From assembly GCA_039621445.1 (NCBI GenBank), contig CP154954.1, forward strand, positions 35,573,703 through 35,637,702: a stretch of 64,000 bases of DNA, written 5' to 3'. The stretch is from Euglena gracilis. Taxonomy: Eukaryota > Euglenida > Euglenophyceae > Euglenales. Each line of letters starts with the position of its first letter. The first letter of the stretch is position 1. The position numbers and the translations under genes were made by a program. Below the pieces are notes generated by a model. It saw nothing but the letters and a program-made list of their open reading frames with translations, did no database searches and had not been told where the DNA came from. This document shows, piece by piece, positions 43,011 to 55,209 of this stretch.

Positions 43011-45265
43011 AAAAATGACGCTGTGAACACCTCGGGTTTTATATTTTTTCCCCGATGATGCCAGAAATATCAAGCAAAAAAAAACGCCAAACCATTCTCT
43101 TTTTGCACTTTTTGCAAATAAATGGGACAAAATGCAAACCGATCTGCAAAATTTGGGAAGGTTGATATTATAACTTCGGAGGGACAGGGATGCAAAGGGA
43201 TGCCAGCCAGGCGTAAAGCGATGGTCTCCATCTGGTCATCTGCGTGGTGGGCTCACCCCACACCCCTGTCGGCCGTGTCCCCCCACCACCCGCAAAACGG
43301 CAGAAGCACAGATATATCGTGTAGGGGGGGGGGGGGCGGTGGGCAGACCATGCAGGACCTACACCGCTATCCAGACATCTAGATTTGAACCGAAAACTGC
43401 GTGCGAGTCCTTCAGGGATGGGAAATCTCTTCCCATTTCTGCGGAAATGAGAGGGACACACAGTTGGTGTCACCTGTTTTGGCCGGGAGTCACCAATTGG
43501 GGAAACCAAATAAACGAAAAGCTTTCCCTCCCCCTGCCATACAGCCCCCCCCTCAAAATCAGACCCCCCTTTCGGGATTTTTGGCATTGGTTCCCTCCAG
43601 ACAGACCCCCAACACTTGTGAAAATGCCAAAAAATGGATAATAATGATATGTTCCTTCTGTGGTTCCATTTTCTGGAGTATCCAGAAATCAACCTCATAA
43701 ATCCCACATTGTGTGTGTGGGGGGGGGGACACTCACAAGGGTGGGACGGAGCTTGAAGAAATACGTTCAACTTGCATCTTCGAGAAAAATTTGAATCTTC
43801 AAATCAAATCAGGAATCACTTCCAAATTAGCACCAGTTTGGTGAAAATCAAATAAAATTCTTTCCTTTTATTTCTATTTAAAATTAAACAAAATTGGCTT
43901 TCGGTGAAGCGGTGGAAGATTTTGGAGACATATCATTTATGCAAATTCTCTCGACACATTTCTGCAACCCCAACCCCCGTCCCACAGGAAACAACCCACA
44001 CACCTGCCGATTACGGTGCTTTGATGGCACTTGGGTACCGAGTCCCGGGACAGAGCAGGGGTGTGGCCGTGACGACGCATGCCCCGGGCCCCAGCCGCTC
44101 CAGCAACTGCTGGCACTCCACGCGGCGCCAGGCCCGGGCCTTCGCCTGCATCCCATGCCGGCGTGGCCCGGCGAGGGGGGGGCCGGGGAGGATGGCCATC
44201 GGCCACACGTCCCTCGCATGACAGCTGTGACTTGCCGAGGAGGTCACACGTCCCTTGCGTGACAGCTGTGACTTGCCGAGGGGACCCCCCTGAAGCATTT
44301 TGCCAGGACAAATATCATCAGCGCCGATGCTGCTGGAAACCTTGGGGTGGCCCAGTGGCAGATGGGAGACCCTGTCCCCTCGCCACAAACAGCTTGAGGG
44401 GGAATTTCGCCCTTCAGCCCCAACAAAGTGTACACAGTATTTGGACCCCCCCAGCTGCTGCGATGGGGGGGGTCACCAAAAAATTGGGGTGACTGCTTGG
44501 ATAGATGGTGTATTGGGCCTCATGCTGGAGTGAGCGGATTAAGGCCCACGACGGGCAAGGGTGGGTGGGAACGAAATGATGAAGAAGAAAGAACGTTTTG
44601 GGGGGGGGACAATTTGAGGCTGTGGAGTTCGAAAATGAAATGAATGCGAAATATGTGTGATGGGCTTCGTTTGAACAACCGCAGTGGGCTTTGCTGCGGT
44701 TGTTGTTGTGGGTGCCTGAACCATAGCAGGCATACATCTGCATTGGGGGTGGTTGGTTTCGGGTCCTGGTCCTGGCCAAGCAAGGCGAATTCCCCTCGGA
44801 AACTCGGAAACTGCCATTTCCGGGCTTTAGGTGTCGAGGGGGGCTATAACGCTAACCACCCCAGAACCTGACCTCACCCTGGAGGGTAGAAAACGCCATG
44901 CCCCCCCCTGGGTGCGCAACAGGGCGTTCCTCGAGGACATCCCAGGGGGGGGGGTCCAGCTCAGAGGCAGGAAAAATTCGGCTGGCTGGAAAAAGGCTGC
45001 TGGCTGACCTCCCCCTCCATTATCCCTGGCTGGGGCTGGACCCGACCCCGGGGTCGAACCACGTACCAAAGAATCGAAATCGCAGAAATGCCCCCAAAAA
45101 AACTGCCAATTATGCAATAAATAAATTCCTGACCCCAAATTTGCCGTGGCCAGCCCTCTTCCGACCCATTTCAGCACATTTTTCATCCATTTGCGCCGAT
45201 TTTCAGCCTGCTTTTCTACCCCCAAAAACGAAAAATTCGTTACCGTCATCCGTAAAATAAATATA
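43011..45265. other. Sequence without a recognised gene
   Basis: Mixed composition, with G-runs near 43,327, 43,718, 44,465 and 44,600. A 34-bp direct repeat (CGTCCCTYGCRTGACAGCTG and onward) is at about 44,208-44,241 and 44,249-44,282. Short frames on both strands around 43,900-44,400 show protein-like composition but no recognisable domain and no convincing splice pair. Confidence 0.5.
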
Positions 45266-45540
45266 GAAGCACAGCGGTCCAGCGGATACAACTAGCATCA
45301 AATCAGAGATTGGGGGCCCGAATGTTTTCGGACTGGGTACCTGTGGCCGACAAGCCACTCACTGGCTGCACCCCTCCAAAAGCAATGGCTGGCGAAATAT
45401 ACCAATTTGGGTTGATCAAGGATCCGCCAGAATTTCTGCCAGCTGGAAAAGGAAATAAGTAGTTCCCGGGGGTGCCTGTGTTTTTTCATGGAGAAAACTG
45501 ACTGCGTCTGGAGAGGGTTGGTGGCCAAAAAAAAAAACGG
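45266..45540 (+). repeat. Possible tRNA-derived SINE
   Basis: Starts with a sequence resembling a pol III split promoter: CGGTCCAGCGG (A-box-like) near 45,274 and GGGCCCGAATG (B-box-like) about 40 bp later. A unique body follows, ending in a run of 11 A near 45,527-45,537. Spacing fits a tRNA head. Target duplication not found, so the call is tentative. Confidence 0.3.
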
Positions 45541-45930
45541 CTAAAAATGATTTTGGCAATTCTTGTGAGACCAAATATCCTAAAAAAACAACATTTTTGT
45601 GGAAATTTGCCAAAAATTATGTTCTACAGGGGGGGTTGGGTCATTTTGTGGGTCGGATTTTGGCCAACAATTCCTTGACCTACTACCCCCCCCCCCTGCT
45701 TACCAACCCCCTGGGATTCAATGAATGGGTCAGACACCCCAGGGTTGGGAGTTGTTTCTGGGTCCGGTACCTGGCCGACCAAGGCAAATTTCCCTTGACC
45801 TTTAGAGGGGCACCAAACTACTTCGAAGATTGCAAGAGAAACCATGCCTGCCCGTATCCAAAGCAGGGAGGTGTGTTAAAAACACCTTTTGTATTGAACA
45901 GGGGGGCAGGCAGGGCAATGTAGATATCAA
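45541..45930. other. Sequence without a recognised gene
   Basis: Contains a word GGGTCCGGTACCTGGCC near 45,760 also seen in related form at 44,762 and 45,335, suggesting a dispersed repeat. No gene seen. Confidence 0.4.
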
Positions 45931-46110
45931 ATAAATAAATATCTATACATACATTTATTGTTATATAACTATATATATAATATATATTATATTATATACA
46001 TTATAAAAATAGATATAGAATTTTGGCAGGGAGCACCCTGATAGCCCCATATACACACACGCATGCATACACATTTACATAAATATACATATATGTATAT
46101 TTATATATAC
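45931..46110. repeat. AT-rich tract with ATAT and ACAC runs
   Basis: TATATA-rich from 45,943 to 46,018, then ACAC/GCAT and TATATG-like words to 46,110. Low complexity, clearly lower GC than its surroundings. Confidence 0.8.
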
Positions 46111-46802
46111 ACTGATACACGTGCACACACCTCTTGTCTATTTATGCCCATGTGTATAGACAAGAGAGGGTATTTCACCCCCAAGGAGCGGGTTCATAGC
46201 AGTTATATCAAGGCATTTTGTGCGGCGTTTGAGTTCGCTACATCACAACATGCTATGCTGATTTTTTAAAAAAAAGGTTTGTATAATAGGAGATTGATCT
46301 CTCTGCAAACAGCAACATTTAACATTCAAAAAATTTAACAATAAAGAACAATAGGTCTTGCAAATGCAATTGCAAAATTGCACTTTCAACATACGATTGA
46401 AATGAAATGTCTTAAAGCTAACCCTTGCAGACCGATAGAGAGGAGGTGCATCTTTTTGTTTGGAATTCTGACATTTGCTTTCAACGAACAGGCTGAGGTC
46501 TGCCGAACTCTTCTTTCCCTTCTCACACCCCCCTTGTTACCTATCCCCTTCCCAGACCCTAATTTTTAGGTTCATCTTTCGGTAGTGGCATGGCAGTCAT
46601 GGGCTAGAGTCAGCCTCCACCTGAAGTTCACCGAATGAAAGACACCGCTTGGACCAACACCCACAGAGCTGGGCCACGGCAGGCGGACGTCGATGCCGAG
46701 GCTCTCGTGCGCCCAGGCGTGAACTTCACACGGGATTTGGTAGTGGGAGCATGGATGGGGACGGGGGGGGAAGGGAATTTCGGCGGGGGAAAATTTGGAA
46801 AA
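46111..46802. other. Sequence without a recognised gene
   Basis: Moderate GC, with a short A-run near 46,267. No domain or structural RNA seen. Confidence 0.5.
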
Positions 46803-46820
46803 TGATGATGATGATGTTAT

Positions 46821-46865
<45 letters not shown>

Positions 46866-47037
46866 GTGATGAGGGTGGTGGTGGTGGGGTGGGGTGGGTG
46901 GTGGTGGTGATGATGATGATGATGGTGGTGGGTGGTGGTGGTGGTGGTGGGTGGTGGTGGTGGTGGTGGTGGTGGTGGGTGGGTGGTGGTGGTGGGGGTG
47001 GTGGGTGTGGTGGTGGTGGTGGGGGGGATGATGATGA
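46803..47037 (+). repeat. GAT then GGT trinucleotide microsatellite
   Basis: (GAT)n from 46,803 to about 46,866, then mixed GGT/GAT to 47,037. The two motifs differ at one position, so one could derive from the other by substitution. The frame reading poly-Asp is not a gene. Confidence 0.93.
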
Positions 47038-47394
47038 TGGATCCGGAAAAAAAAAAAGAATCGTCTTTCAACACAAAAGGAGTGAGCGTGCTAAAAGACA
47101 TGATTGTTTAACTTATTGATAATTATAAAAATGAGCGGAAAAAAAAAACTTTCGGTTTTGGTTCTGGGGTTGAAAATGATGGGGGGGGGGGGCTGGTGGC
47201 GCTCTCTTGGTTGGTGGTTTGATGTGGTGGGGGGGGTTGGGGGGGGTTGGTTGATGATGGGGAGGCAGGGGGAGTCCAACACCGCCGCGATTTGCTGAAC
47301 AGGTGCAGGGTCAGCGCAGGCCGCAGGGCCACTGGCTTCGGATCCTTTAAACTGAAGGCGCTCTGGCGGCCACCCCAAACCATGGGCGGGCAGC
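47038..47394. other. G-rich sequence without a recognised gene
   Basis: Contains A-runs (47,047-47,057, 47,142-47,149) and G-runs (47,180-47,190, 47,229-47,250). On the minus strand, the TilS-like frame below stays open into this stretch but loses recognisable similarity. Confidence 0.45.
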
Positions 47395-47563
47395 CCAGCG
47401 CTGGACAGCTCCGCCTCCGCCGCGCTCTCCGCGCGCAGGCGGTGGTTGAAGTTGACGACGTGCAGCGGGCAGCGGCCGGCCGGGGCTGCCGGTCCCTACC
47501 CCGGGCCAGCAGGGACAGCGCGAGGCTGTCCACGCCGCCGCTGACGCAGCAGAAGGGGCGTGC
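47395..47563 (-). pseudogene. tilS: TilS-like tRNA(Ile)-lysidine synthetase exon (partial, one frame change)
   Basis: On the minus strand, CVSGGVDSLALSLLARG (Ser codon of SGG at 47,542) is the PP-loop ATP-binding motif of the N-type ATP pyrophosphatase family. About 25 codons further, in another frame, LHVVNFNHRLRAESAAEAEL (47,465 to about 47,405) matches the second TilS motif, an H-x-LR-x-ES block. Together, at the normal distance, they identify TilS, which makes lysidine at position 34 of tRNA-Ile(CAU); nuclear copies usually serve plastids. The two frames differ by 77 nt mod 3 = 2, so one missing base, perhaps in the CCCCGGGG run at about 47,499-47,506, would join them. No start, other exons or clear splice sites found. 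Either a gene fragment with a sequencing indel or a pseudogene. Confidence 0.5.
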
Positions 47564-48725
47564 CGGCCGCAGGCACAGGGGAGGGGAGGCAGGCCACACC
47601 TTGTCCACGGCATGGGGTGGGGGCATCCATCGCTGACAGACCCCCCCCCGGACCCGGGGGACTGATTGGTTTGGGGGGGGGGGGGCTGAATGGGGTTTGG
47701 TTCCAGATTCCCCACGAGGGTGGGGTCGGTCATGAATGGCAGAGAGTGGCAACCCGACGCCAAAGGCGTCGGAAAATATTTGGGTTTGAGTTCGGCCGTA
47801 ATCAATTGATTTTGAGCTCTTTTTGGCCCGAGGGGCCAAAATGTCTGGCCATGGATTCACTTAACATCTGAGTGAGCCCACACCCCCATGGGTGGGTTTG
47901 GTGGGGTTTCGAGAGTGGATGGGTGCTTTACCCCCCCGGGGGGAGGGTGCACATGCACATGAGTCAGATTTTGGCCTGGCCCATCAGGATTTGACAAATG
48001 AAACATGCAACTGCCTAGCATTGAAATTGAAAAATGCCATGCACCCGGCTGGACAAAAAGGAAAATATGTGACCCCTTCCAACCTGGGGATCTGACCCCA
48101 ATGTGTAAAGCTACCCCTATGACCCTGCCAGAGAAAAGAATGTCCAAGCACAAGGACATGGCTGCCCCCAATTTTGCAAAAATCGAAAAATTATGAGGTT
48201 TGGGCTGAAATTTTGAAGGTGCACCTCAGGAAAAAGATTATGCTGTCTCCAAAAAAAGAGGTGAAAAGCTCTGTTGCCTCCTGAACCATCAGCACATTAC
48301 CAAATGGCTGGAGAGAATTAGAACACATCTGTGTCCATGCAAAGATATTCGGCTCAAGGGCCGAAAATGGGGACCCCTGTGATTTGATTTTTTTGCGCTG
48401 CGAAAACCATTTCTTCACGGCTTATAACTTCGAATCTGGTAAATGGCCTAACCCCCCCCCCAAAAAATAAACACCTGGGTCTTGTTTTGGGTTCGCTGCT
48501 GGAAACCTTATTTTGGATTTTTTCCTTGATCGACCAGAGCCCCCAAAAAAAAACAATCACTTTTCAGGTTCAATAACACTAAAAAAAATTCCTTTGGCGC
48601 TTCGTGCCATGTGTAAATTGGTATGAGATAATTACCATGTTTTTTTGCAGTTCATTTACTCTAGAATTTAGAAGTTTCATCATTTTCTGCTTGAAATTGG
48701 GGTTTCGGTAAAATTTTAGAAAAAT
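47564..48725. other. Sequence without a recognised gene
   Basis: Upstream side of the TilS-like exon. Runs of C (47,640-47,650) and G (47,675-47,687). No transit-peptide exon or splice pair could be recognised. Confidence 0.45.
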
Positions 48726-50640
48726 TTCACCCTCCCTGGCGCTTCGCCACCAGGGGGTGGGGGTGGGGCTGATTCTGTTCGATCGGCCCGGGGGGGGGGG
48801 GAGGGGTTGTTCTTTTGTGGGGAGCCTTCTTTTGGGGGGGGGGGTCACGGTCCCAGGGGGGAGGGCACGTTTAAATATATTCAAATTTCACACAAAAGGA
48901 TATATCGGGGATATGACACGAAAAAATCACAAACAGACACCCAGAAATTCATTTTGACATTGTTTTGTATGTTTGGGTGGCCTCTTTGTCGAATTTTCAT
49001 CCTGAGGGAAAATTTGCTTCCATTTTCTGTGAAAGCTGAGTTTTATCGTCATTAACTTTTCCACAATGGAGATTTTCACACTCTTTTCCCCATTATTTTT
49101 CCCCATTAGTTTTGTTTCCTGCCACTTTTATCAGGACAGTAAAGCTTGTGATTCCATCGCGAACCCCTCCAAACTGCAGCCATCACACATACACCATGCC
49201 TGGTTGGGATGCACCTGGCACGGTCCCAGCACAGCAGCTCTGCACCACTTCCAGGCAAAAGACATTTCAGTGGACAACAGCTTTGGAGGAATCAGTTTAA
49301 ATATATGGTGTTGATATATGGCCCCTTGACTGTGAGAAAACAGCATCCAATGGGAAACCTTGGTGTTGGATTGAACACAAGGAAAATCAGCTTCCCATCC
49401 AAGGCAGGCAACATCTGGGTGGAGACTATCGTGTACTCCATATTCCTTAAAATTCACCGGAACATTGCAACGGATAGGCGGCACAAAATAATTCTGCCAA
49501 CCCCGTTGATGCCAAGACCACCAATATGTTCCTGCATGTCCGACACCAAAGAATCTGTGATCTTTTCAATGACATTTTCTTGAAATTCATGAACTTCAAT
49601 TATTTGACAGGGGGATTCAAGAGATCGAACCAATGCAATTTTTGATACCTTTTCTTCACTTGTTTCGACACAAAAATTTCCCCAAATTATTCTCTCGTGC
49701 GCAATCCCGGGCTATTCCCCTTGGGCATAAACTTCTAGTGCAAAAATGCCTGGGGGGATGGCACAATGAATACCATTTTGTCCCCATGCAGAAAATTACG
49801 TGGTGAGGACGGAAAACATGTGCTGGCAGTGCGGCAGTCATCCCACACCCTGTCCTCCAAGCCATCAGTGTCGAAGGGCGGGGTCTCGGTATCATTGCTT
49901 GACCCAAGGCAGCACTTGGGGCATTGATGTGCCTGCGTGCACGCCCACAGCAGTGTTCAATTCGCGCGCATGTGGGTGTGGTTGTGCATGTGTTCACACA
50001 CGTCCAAAGCTCTCATCCCCCAAAATTGACTGGCCCTGAAAGAGTGGAAACGAACACCCTTCTGTGCAAATAAAAAGATTCTGATCTGCATGTGACGTTC
50101 AGAAGGTGCACCGGGTAATACTTGAAGTGCGGGTATGAAACTTGTGAAGGGAGGTGCGGCCTGTACGCGAACAACTGAAGGAGTCGGTGACGGTCTGCCG
50201 TGCGGCGCAATGGCCTGATGGGAGAGGCAGGTCGCCAACGTGATCTTTGTGCCACCAAAGCACCGACAGCAGTTTTCCGAATGCACGTCACTGCAACACA
50301 CCATACGTCACACCGAATTCCGCAACAAATCGCCACGCGGACTTCAGCCGGCAGCGGTGCGCCCCGCAGACGAGCCCTGTGGTTGCAGGCACGGGCGTGC
50401 CCAGCCCACGGAGTTGAAACAGCAGCCGATGGGTTCCGGAGCGGGAAAACTGGGTAAAAAAAAGGAATGCTGAGACACGTTGACATAATTGCACCCACCG
50501 GCTCCGGCATCAGTTGGCTTTCCCAGTCAACACCTTCATCGGGGTCGGGAGAGGCAAAGGGTCAAAAAAGTATGGCCTGTTTTCTTTGAGTGGGAAAGGT
50601 GGGAGGGAGATGATCAAAGACCTTCCTTTGGACACAAGGA
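48726..50640. other. Sequence without a recognised gene; small hairpin and G-runs
   Basis: A hairpin CCCTGGCG-CTTCG-CCACCAGGG lies at about 48,733-48,755. G-runs at 48,791-48,802 and 48,833-48,844. The remainder to 50,640 shows no domain, tRNA or repeat that I can support. Confidence 0.5.
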
Positions 50641-50649
50641 AAACTTACG

Positions 50650-50811
50650 GCTGGGGCCCCGTCAGAATCCATATGGCCCAGGACTGACAACGGGGCCAAT
50701 GGTAGATCCACCTGATCCACAGCAGGGTGAGGAGGACCACCGCACACAGCGGGAAGGCCAGAGCAGCGTGTCCCGCAACGTCAGCAGCGGACCCCTGAAG
50801 AACGATGGCCG
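50650..50811 (-). CDS. Possible host exon encoding a transmembrane segment
   Basis: On the minus strand a 162-bp open segment is bounded by CCCAACAG (acceptor-like, before 50,811) and a perfect GTAAGT donor (ACTTAC on the plus strand, 50,644-50,649). It encodes a small polar start (VLQGSAADVAGHAA), a hydrophobic stretch of about 20 residues (ALAFPLCAVVLLTLLWIRWI) and YHWPRCQSWAIWILTG. Looks like a membrane-protein exon of unknown family. Neighbouring exons were not identified. Confidence 0.28.
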
Positions 50812-50899
50812 CTGTTGGGAGAGTTGGGGCGGCGGAACCCACCCCCGGATGCCAGCGATTTGGAGCTGCGGGCAATTGTGGACTACGAGGACCATACAA

Positions 50900-51200
50900 T
50901 TTTTTACCGACCGCCGGGGGGGGGGGGGAAGGGGGCTCACCTCACTCTTCAAAAAACCAGTCAGTGACTACCCCCAGGGGGTCGGCCACTCTGCAATCCA
51001 AAGGAAATTTGACCAAAAACATGAAAAAAAAGTCCAAAAAAATTTCCGTGCGCCTTCCGCGCCAGGTAACTTTGGTGGTTTTTTGCCGACCCCCCCCCCC
51101 CGGGGGAGGGGGTCCGGGCCAAAAACCAGTCAATCACTCTGAAAAAACCAGTCACGCACCCCCCTGGGGGGGGGGTCGGCCAGTGACTTAATGAATGACT
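50900..51200. repeat. G-run and inverted-word cluster (GGGGGTCGGCC units)
   Basis: Repeated words AAAACCAGTCA (50,951, 51,124, 51,146) and GGGGGTCGGCCA (50,979, 51,170) alternate with C- and G-runs. In the middle is GCGCCTTCCGCGCCAGG, related to the word at 42,881. Looks like a degraded palindromic repeat; no gene. Confidence 0.5.
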
Positions 51201-53230
51201 GACGAGGACATTTAACAAGTTAGAGAAGCTGTGTTGCTGTGTCATTGTGCAAAGCAGCCTGGGAAAAGCCACACCCCCACCAATCAAAGGTGAAGAGTGA
51301 AGACCGAGGGAGAAGTTGGGGACATACCTGAATATTAAAAATCAAACGAGAAAAGCATCCAAAAAATGGGGTGCAAGATAACAAGGAAAAGAGGCAAACC
51401 TTACTGGTGACAAGTGTACACAAGGAGGGGGGCAAATTCCCCCTGGTGACAAGTGCCGGTGGGGGGGGGGGTATTTGTCATTACCTCAGCATCGGTAGTT
51501 GAGGGCCACAGTCTCTGGCGGTGGATGCCTGCGCTGCACATGCCTGCGGCAAGAAAAAGGCGGGATACTTTGTTGCAGTGTGAGACCTGGTGGCAGGCAC
51601 GAGACCCGGAAAAAAACAGTCCAGAGTATGGTCTTTTGTGCATTTCTGCAGTTTGAAGCCGCGTGCATTAAAACCTTTGAAACCGTGCCAAAACTGCAGG
51701 TTCAGGGGAGACGTCAACGTTTGCGGGCCTGTAGATTTGTAATCTCCACCTTCCTCTGCAAAATGGAGGCCAGCCGAAGACCAAAAACGGAAAGAGTGTA
51801 CCATCGGCATCGGCGAGTTGACAGCAATAAAAAGAAACCGGTTATGAAAAAAAAAGCAGGTGCGTCAGCAATGAAGATGGACGGTCACATCCAATGCTTC
51901 ACTCTCGTTGTAACGGAGGCGGTGATAATTCAGTCAGTTCTGAGATTCAACCCACTGGACTTCTTATTTCCTTGTCGCCAACGCAAAGAGGAGGGAACAC
52001 ACCATGCCTGGATATTTGTATGTCCGGATGTGTGGATGTAGCGTCATTTCGTGGGCCAAATCTCACCTGCAGCGGGAGGGGGAAATTGTGGGATTCCCCC
52101 ACAGTCCTTTTTGATGCCGAACCCACAGTCCAAAATGACTTCCCCCCCAAATAGCAATTTTGGTCTTGCTCGGACCCTTTTCACAAGCAGAAACAGCACA
52201 AAAAATGCACAGATAATAATTTTTTTTCGATTTTATTTGTTTTGGAGTGTGGTAGGCCAAAGAAAACAAACACAAAAAATTTTCAAAATAACATGGTTCC
52301 AGTGCATTGGTCTCAAAACAAAAACATAAAACAGCATTTGAGAAATGAAACAACAGCTGAATGAAATGAAACGCCCTATCATCTCTCAAAATTAAGAAGG
52401 GTTAAAAAAAGAAGAGAATAGCAAATGTATCCAATTACTCCTGGAAAAAAAAAGTTTACGCAGACCTTGTATTTTTGCTTACGATGGATGATTCTCATAA
52501 AGAATACCTCCGGCAAGCTTCCTTCCGCTTCTCGCACAATCCGAAACGGTGATAAACCTGCCATCTCCTGCCATCCGCTGCAGGAGAACAACAATATACG
52601 GATGTGTACACTTAGACATATATCCATACGTGGACAAGTACATCATGCAGAGATATACATCCATGCATGAACATGTACATATACATGTGCACATGCATGA
52701 ACGCCAGCCTGTAATCCCTGGCCTCGGGGGAGGTCCGGTGTGAAACGTGGGGGCCTACTTCTCTGGGCAACTCCAATTTTGTCATTTGCCCCGTTCTCAT
52801 GCTTCTTTGTCTCTTCTACCTGGGTAGGCCAGGTTAGGTAAGGAGTTAGGGGCATCATATGTCTCTGCAGACTGTGCATGATTTTGATCTTCTGAGACGG
52901 TTTCCAACGCACAGCCATACATAAAGCACAGTATGTGCGTGCGCATATGTATGGAGATACATTTGTGTAAGCACACAAACATATACGCAGACGTATACAC
53001 AAACATATACACACACATACATGTGGCAGGTGTACCTTTGGATACCCCCGGCGGGTATCGAAATGGACACTTGGCTGGCCACAGTATACCTGGGGTCAGT
53101 GAGGGTGTGCTGAGAAGAGAAACTGGCCGTACCAGGCGGATAACTGTCAACTGCCACCATTGGCTGAATGGCGTTTTCTGTGACATCAGGAACCAATCAA
53201 CTGTGGTGCTGCACCAGGAACAGGAAGGCC
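51201..53230. other. Sequence without a recognised gene
   Basis: Includes a direct repeat CTGGTGACAAGTG at about 51,405 and 51,443, and short ACAT/GTAT low-complexity stretches at 52,600-52,700 and 52,930-53,025. A 180-codon plus-strand frame (51,499-52,041) has no recognisable domain. Confidence 0.45.
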
Positions 53231-53490
53231 TGGTGGGGGGGGGGGGTCGGCCCCCCACCTACCACAAAACTTTTGAAACAAAATTTTCACACACACATTC
53301 TACACATCAAAGGTTTTTTAAACAGAATTTTCCCCGGCGTGGAAGGCGCCGGGGAAAAATTTTTGGGGTCAAAAATTGGGTGCTCCTGGAAACAGCTGGA
53401 AATACAGGAGGTGGTGGGGGGGTCGACCCCCCCCCCACCCACCATACAGGAGGTGGGGGGGTGGTCGACCCCACCACCACCCGGGCTGTT
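53231..53490. repeat. Two tandem palindromes centred on GTCGAC, plus a GC hairpin
   Basis: GTCGAC centres at 53,422-53,427 and 53,464-53,469. Each has a G-rich left arm (GGTGGGGGG type) and a matching C-rich right arm, and the two are separated by CACCATACAGGAGG. Upstream, CCCCGGCGTGGAAGGCGCCGGGG (53,333-53,355) forms a hairpin in a T/A-rich frame. A G-run of 10 followed by TCGGCCCCCC is at 53,235-53,250. Confidence 0.65.
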
Positions 53491-54860
53491 TGACCGATTC
53501 CTGGTCTGCCCTGGCCAGGAAGCAAGCACAGGAGCAGGCGGAAACCCGCATAAAAAAAAAGCCCAAAACACACAACGGGCTGTTGTGCAGTAGGTGCAAC
53601 CTTTCTGGACTTTGGAGGCGGACACATCCTCCCAGGCCTTGCACATAAGTATGGCCGTGGAAGGCGTGAGTCAGTTGCCAGCCTGTCCTAAAGAGTCTGC
53701 GGGTGTTAGATGGTTAGTGCCGAGAAAACAGCCGAACAGCCTGGGTTGGTGTCAAAAGAGCGATGAAAGCAGTGCCCAGATCCCTGTTCCTGCAGCAGTT
53801 GGTGCAGGTGGTGCAGTCAGTCTTTAAAAAACCTGTTAAATGTACCATCAGACGCCTTTCCAAGCGGTTTCCCGTTCTCCCTGTCCCTGGATTCACAGGT
53901 GGGTTCCCTCCTAAACGCGGCGTACCTGAAGAAATTTGACACCCCCTCCCCCTGGGGGTGTTCAGCTAGCCAGCAGGCTGTTTTTCCAGCCAGCAGATTT
54001 TTTGTCCAGCCCGGACCTTCTCCCCCCATCCCTCAACGAGATTTATTTATTTCCAGCCGCCCCTGGGGAGGCTGGACAGTACAGATTCCTCGCTTTTTGG
54101 GGTCCAAAAAAAGGGCTATGGGCTAAAAAGGGCTAAAAATGGCGAAAATGGGTCGAATAGGGCTGGCCAGGGCAAATTTGGGGTCAAAACATCGATGTTC
54201 TTTTCATAATTGTCAGTTTTTCGGGCATTTTTGCAATTTCGATATGTTGGTTCTCAGTTAGACCCCGGATGCCCTTTGCCTTTCCCCTATGCCTTTTTCC
54301 AGCCACCCAAATTTTCCAGCATCTGAGCTGGACCGTTTGACGACCCCCTGAGCTGGGGTGTCGTCAAAAAACACCTTGCTCCCAAAACCAATCACTCAAG
54401 CGTTTCAGGCAGGCTCCTGCCTAATCAACATCTTTACATGGCACGCAGGTTGCCTGCAATCGCATTAAAACTCATTTCGGGCGAATGTCCGCGTAGACAT
54501 CTCACTCAGCAAACCATCCTCATTCATCAGTAACACCTCCTGTTCACAGGACCCCCTGCTATTTTGTGTGGATATCCACGTATACTTTAAATATTTCTTC
54601 ATTCCAACAATGCTGTGAATGGCAGAAACCATGGAGACAGAGCTCCATGCCATACCCATTCAAAAACAGGAGTTTTTCACCCATTTCAAACACTCCTGAC
54701 AAACCCCAAGGAATACAGTTCACAGACAATCTGGACCGGCTCAGGTGAATCAACCGTCACACTTTCTCCAAAAGGTGTTTGTGAGATCTGAAAATCAGAA
54801 ATTTAGGGGGTCCAGAGATGGCCCCTTTTCGGGAGTCCAGAAAGGGCAAAAAAAAAAACG
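53491..54860. other. Sequence without a recognised gene
   Basis: Repeated words GGGCTAAAAA near 54,120 and CCAGCCAGCAGG near 53,965, otherwise unremarkable. No domain, tRNA or repeat family recognised. Confidence 0.45.
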
Positions 54861-54866
54861 TCGTCG

Positions 54867-54889
54867 TATATGAATATGTATATGTATAC

Positions 54890-54926
<37 letters not shown>

Positions 54927-54928
54927 GG

Positions 54929-54981
<53 letters not shown>

Positions 54982-55018
54982 TTATGTATATGTATATTTA
55001 TATGTTTCTGTATATGTG

Positions 55019-55077
<59 letters not shown>

Positions 55078-55114
55078 TTATGTATATGTATATTTATATG
55101 TTTATGTATATGTG

Positions 55115-55209
<95 letters not shown>

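Noticed and set aside
43894-44388. Protein-like frames on both strands around 44.0-44.4 kb
   Set aside because: Overlapping frames on both strands look equally plausible, with no domain and no supporting splice pair.
45041-45120. tRNA on the minus strand with a GGTTCGACCCC B-box
   Set aside because: No A-box, D-arm or acceptor stem could be paired with it.
46649-47119. Plus-strand frame with poly-Asp and poly-Gly/Val, and its minus-strand poly-Ile/Thr/Pro partner
   Set aside because: Translation of GAT/GGT trinucleotide repeats.
51499-52041. 180-codon plus-strand frame
   Set aside because: No recognisable domain, no clear start context, amino-acid make-up not protein-like; left as unassigned sequence.
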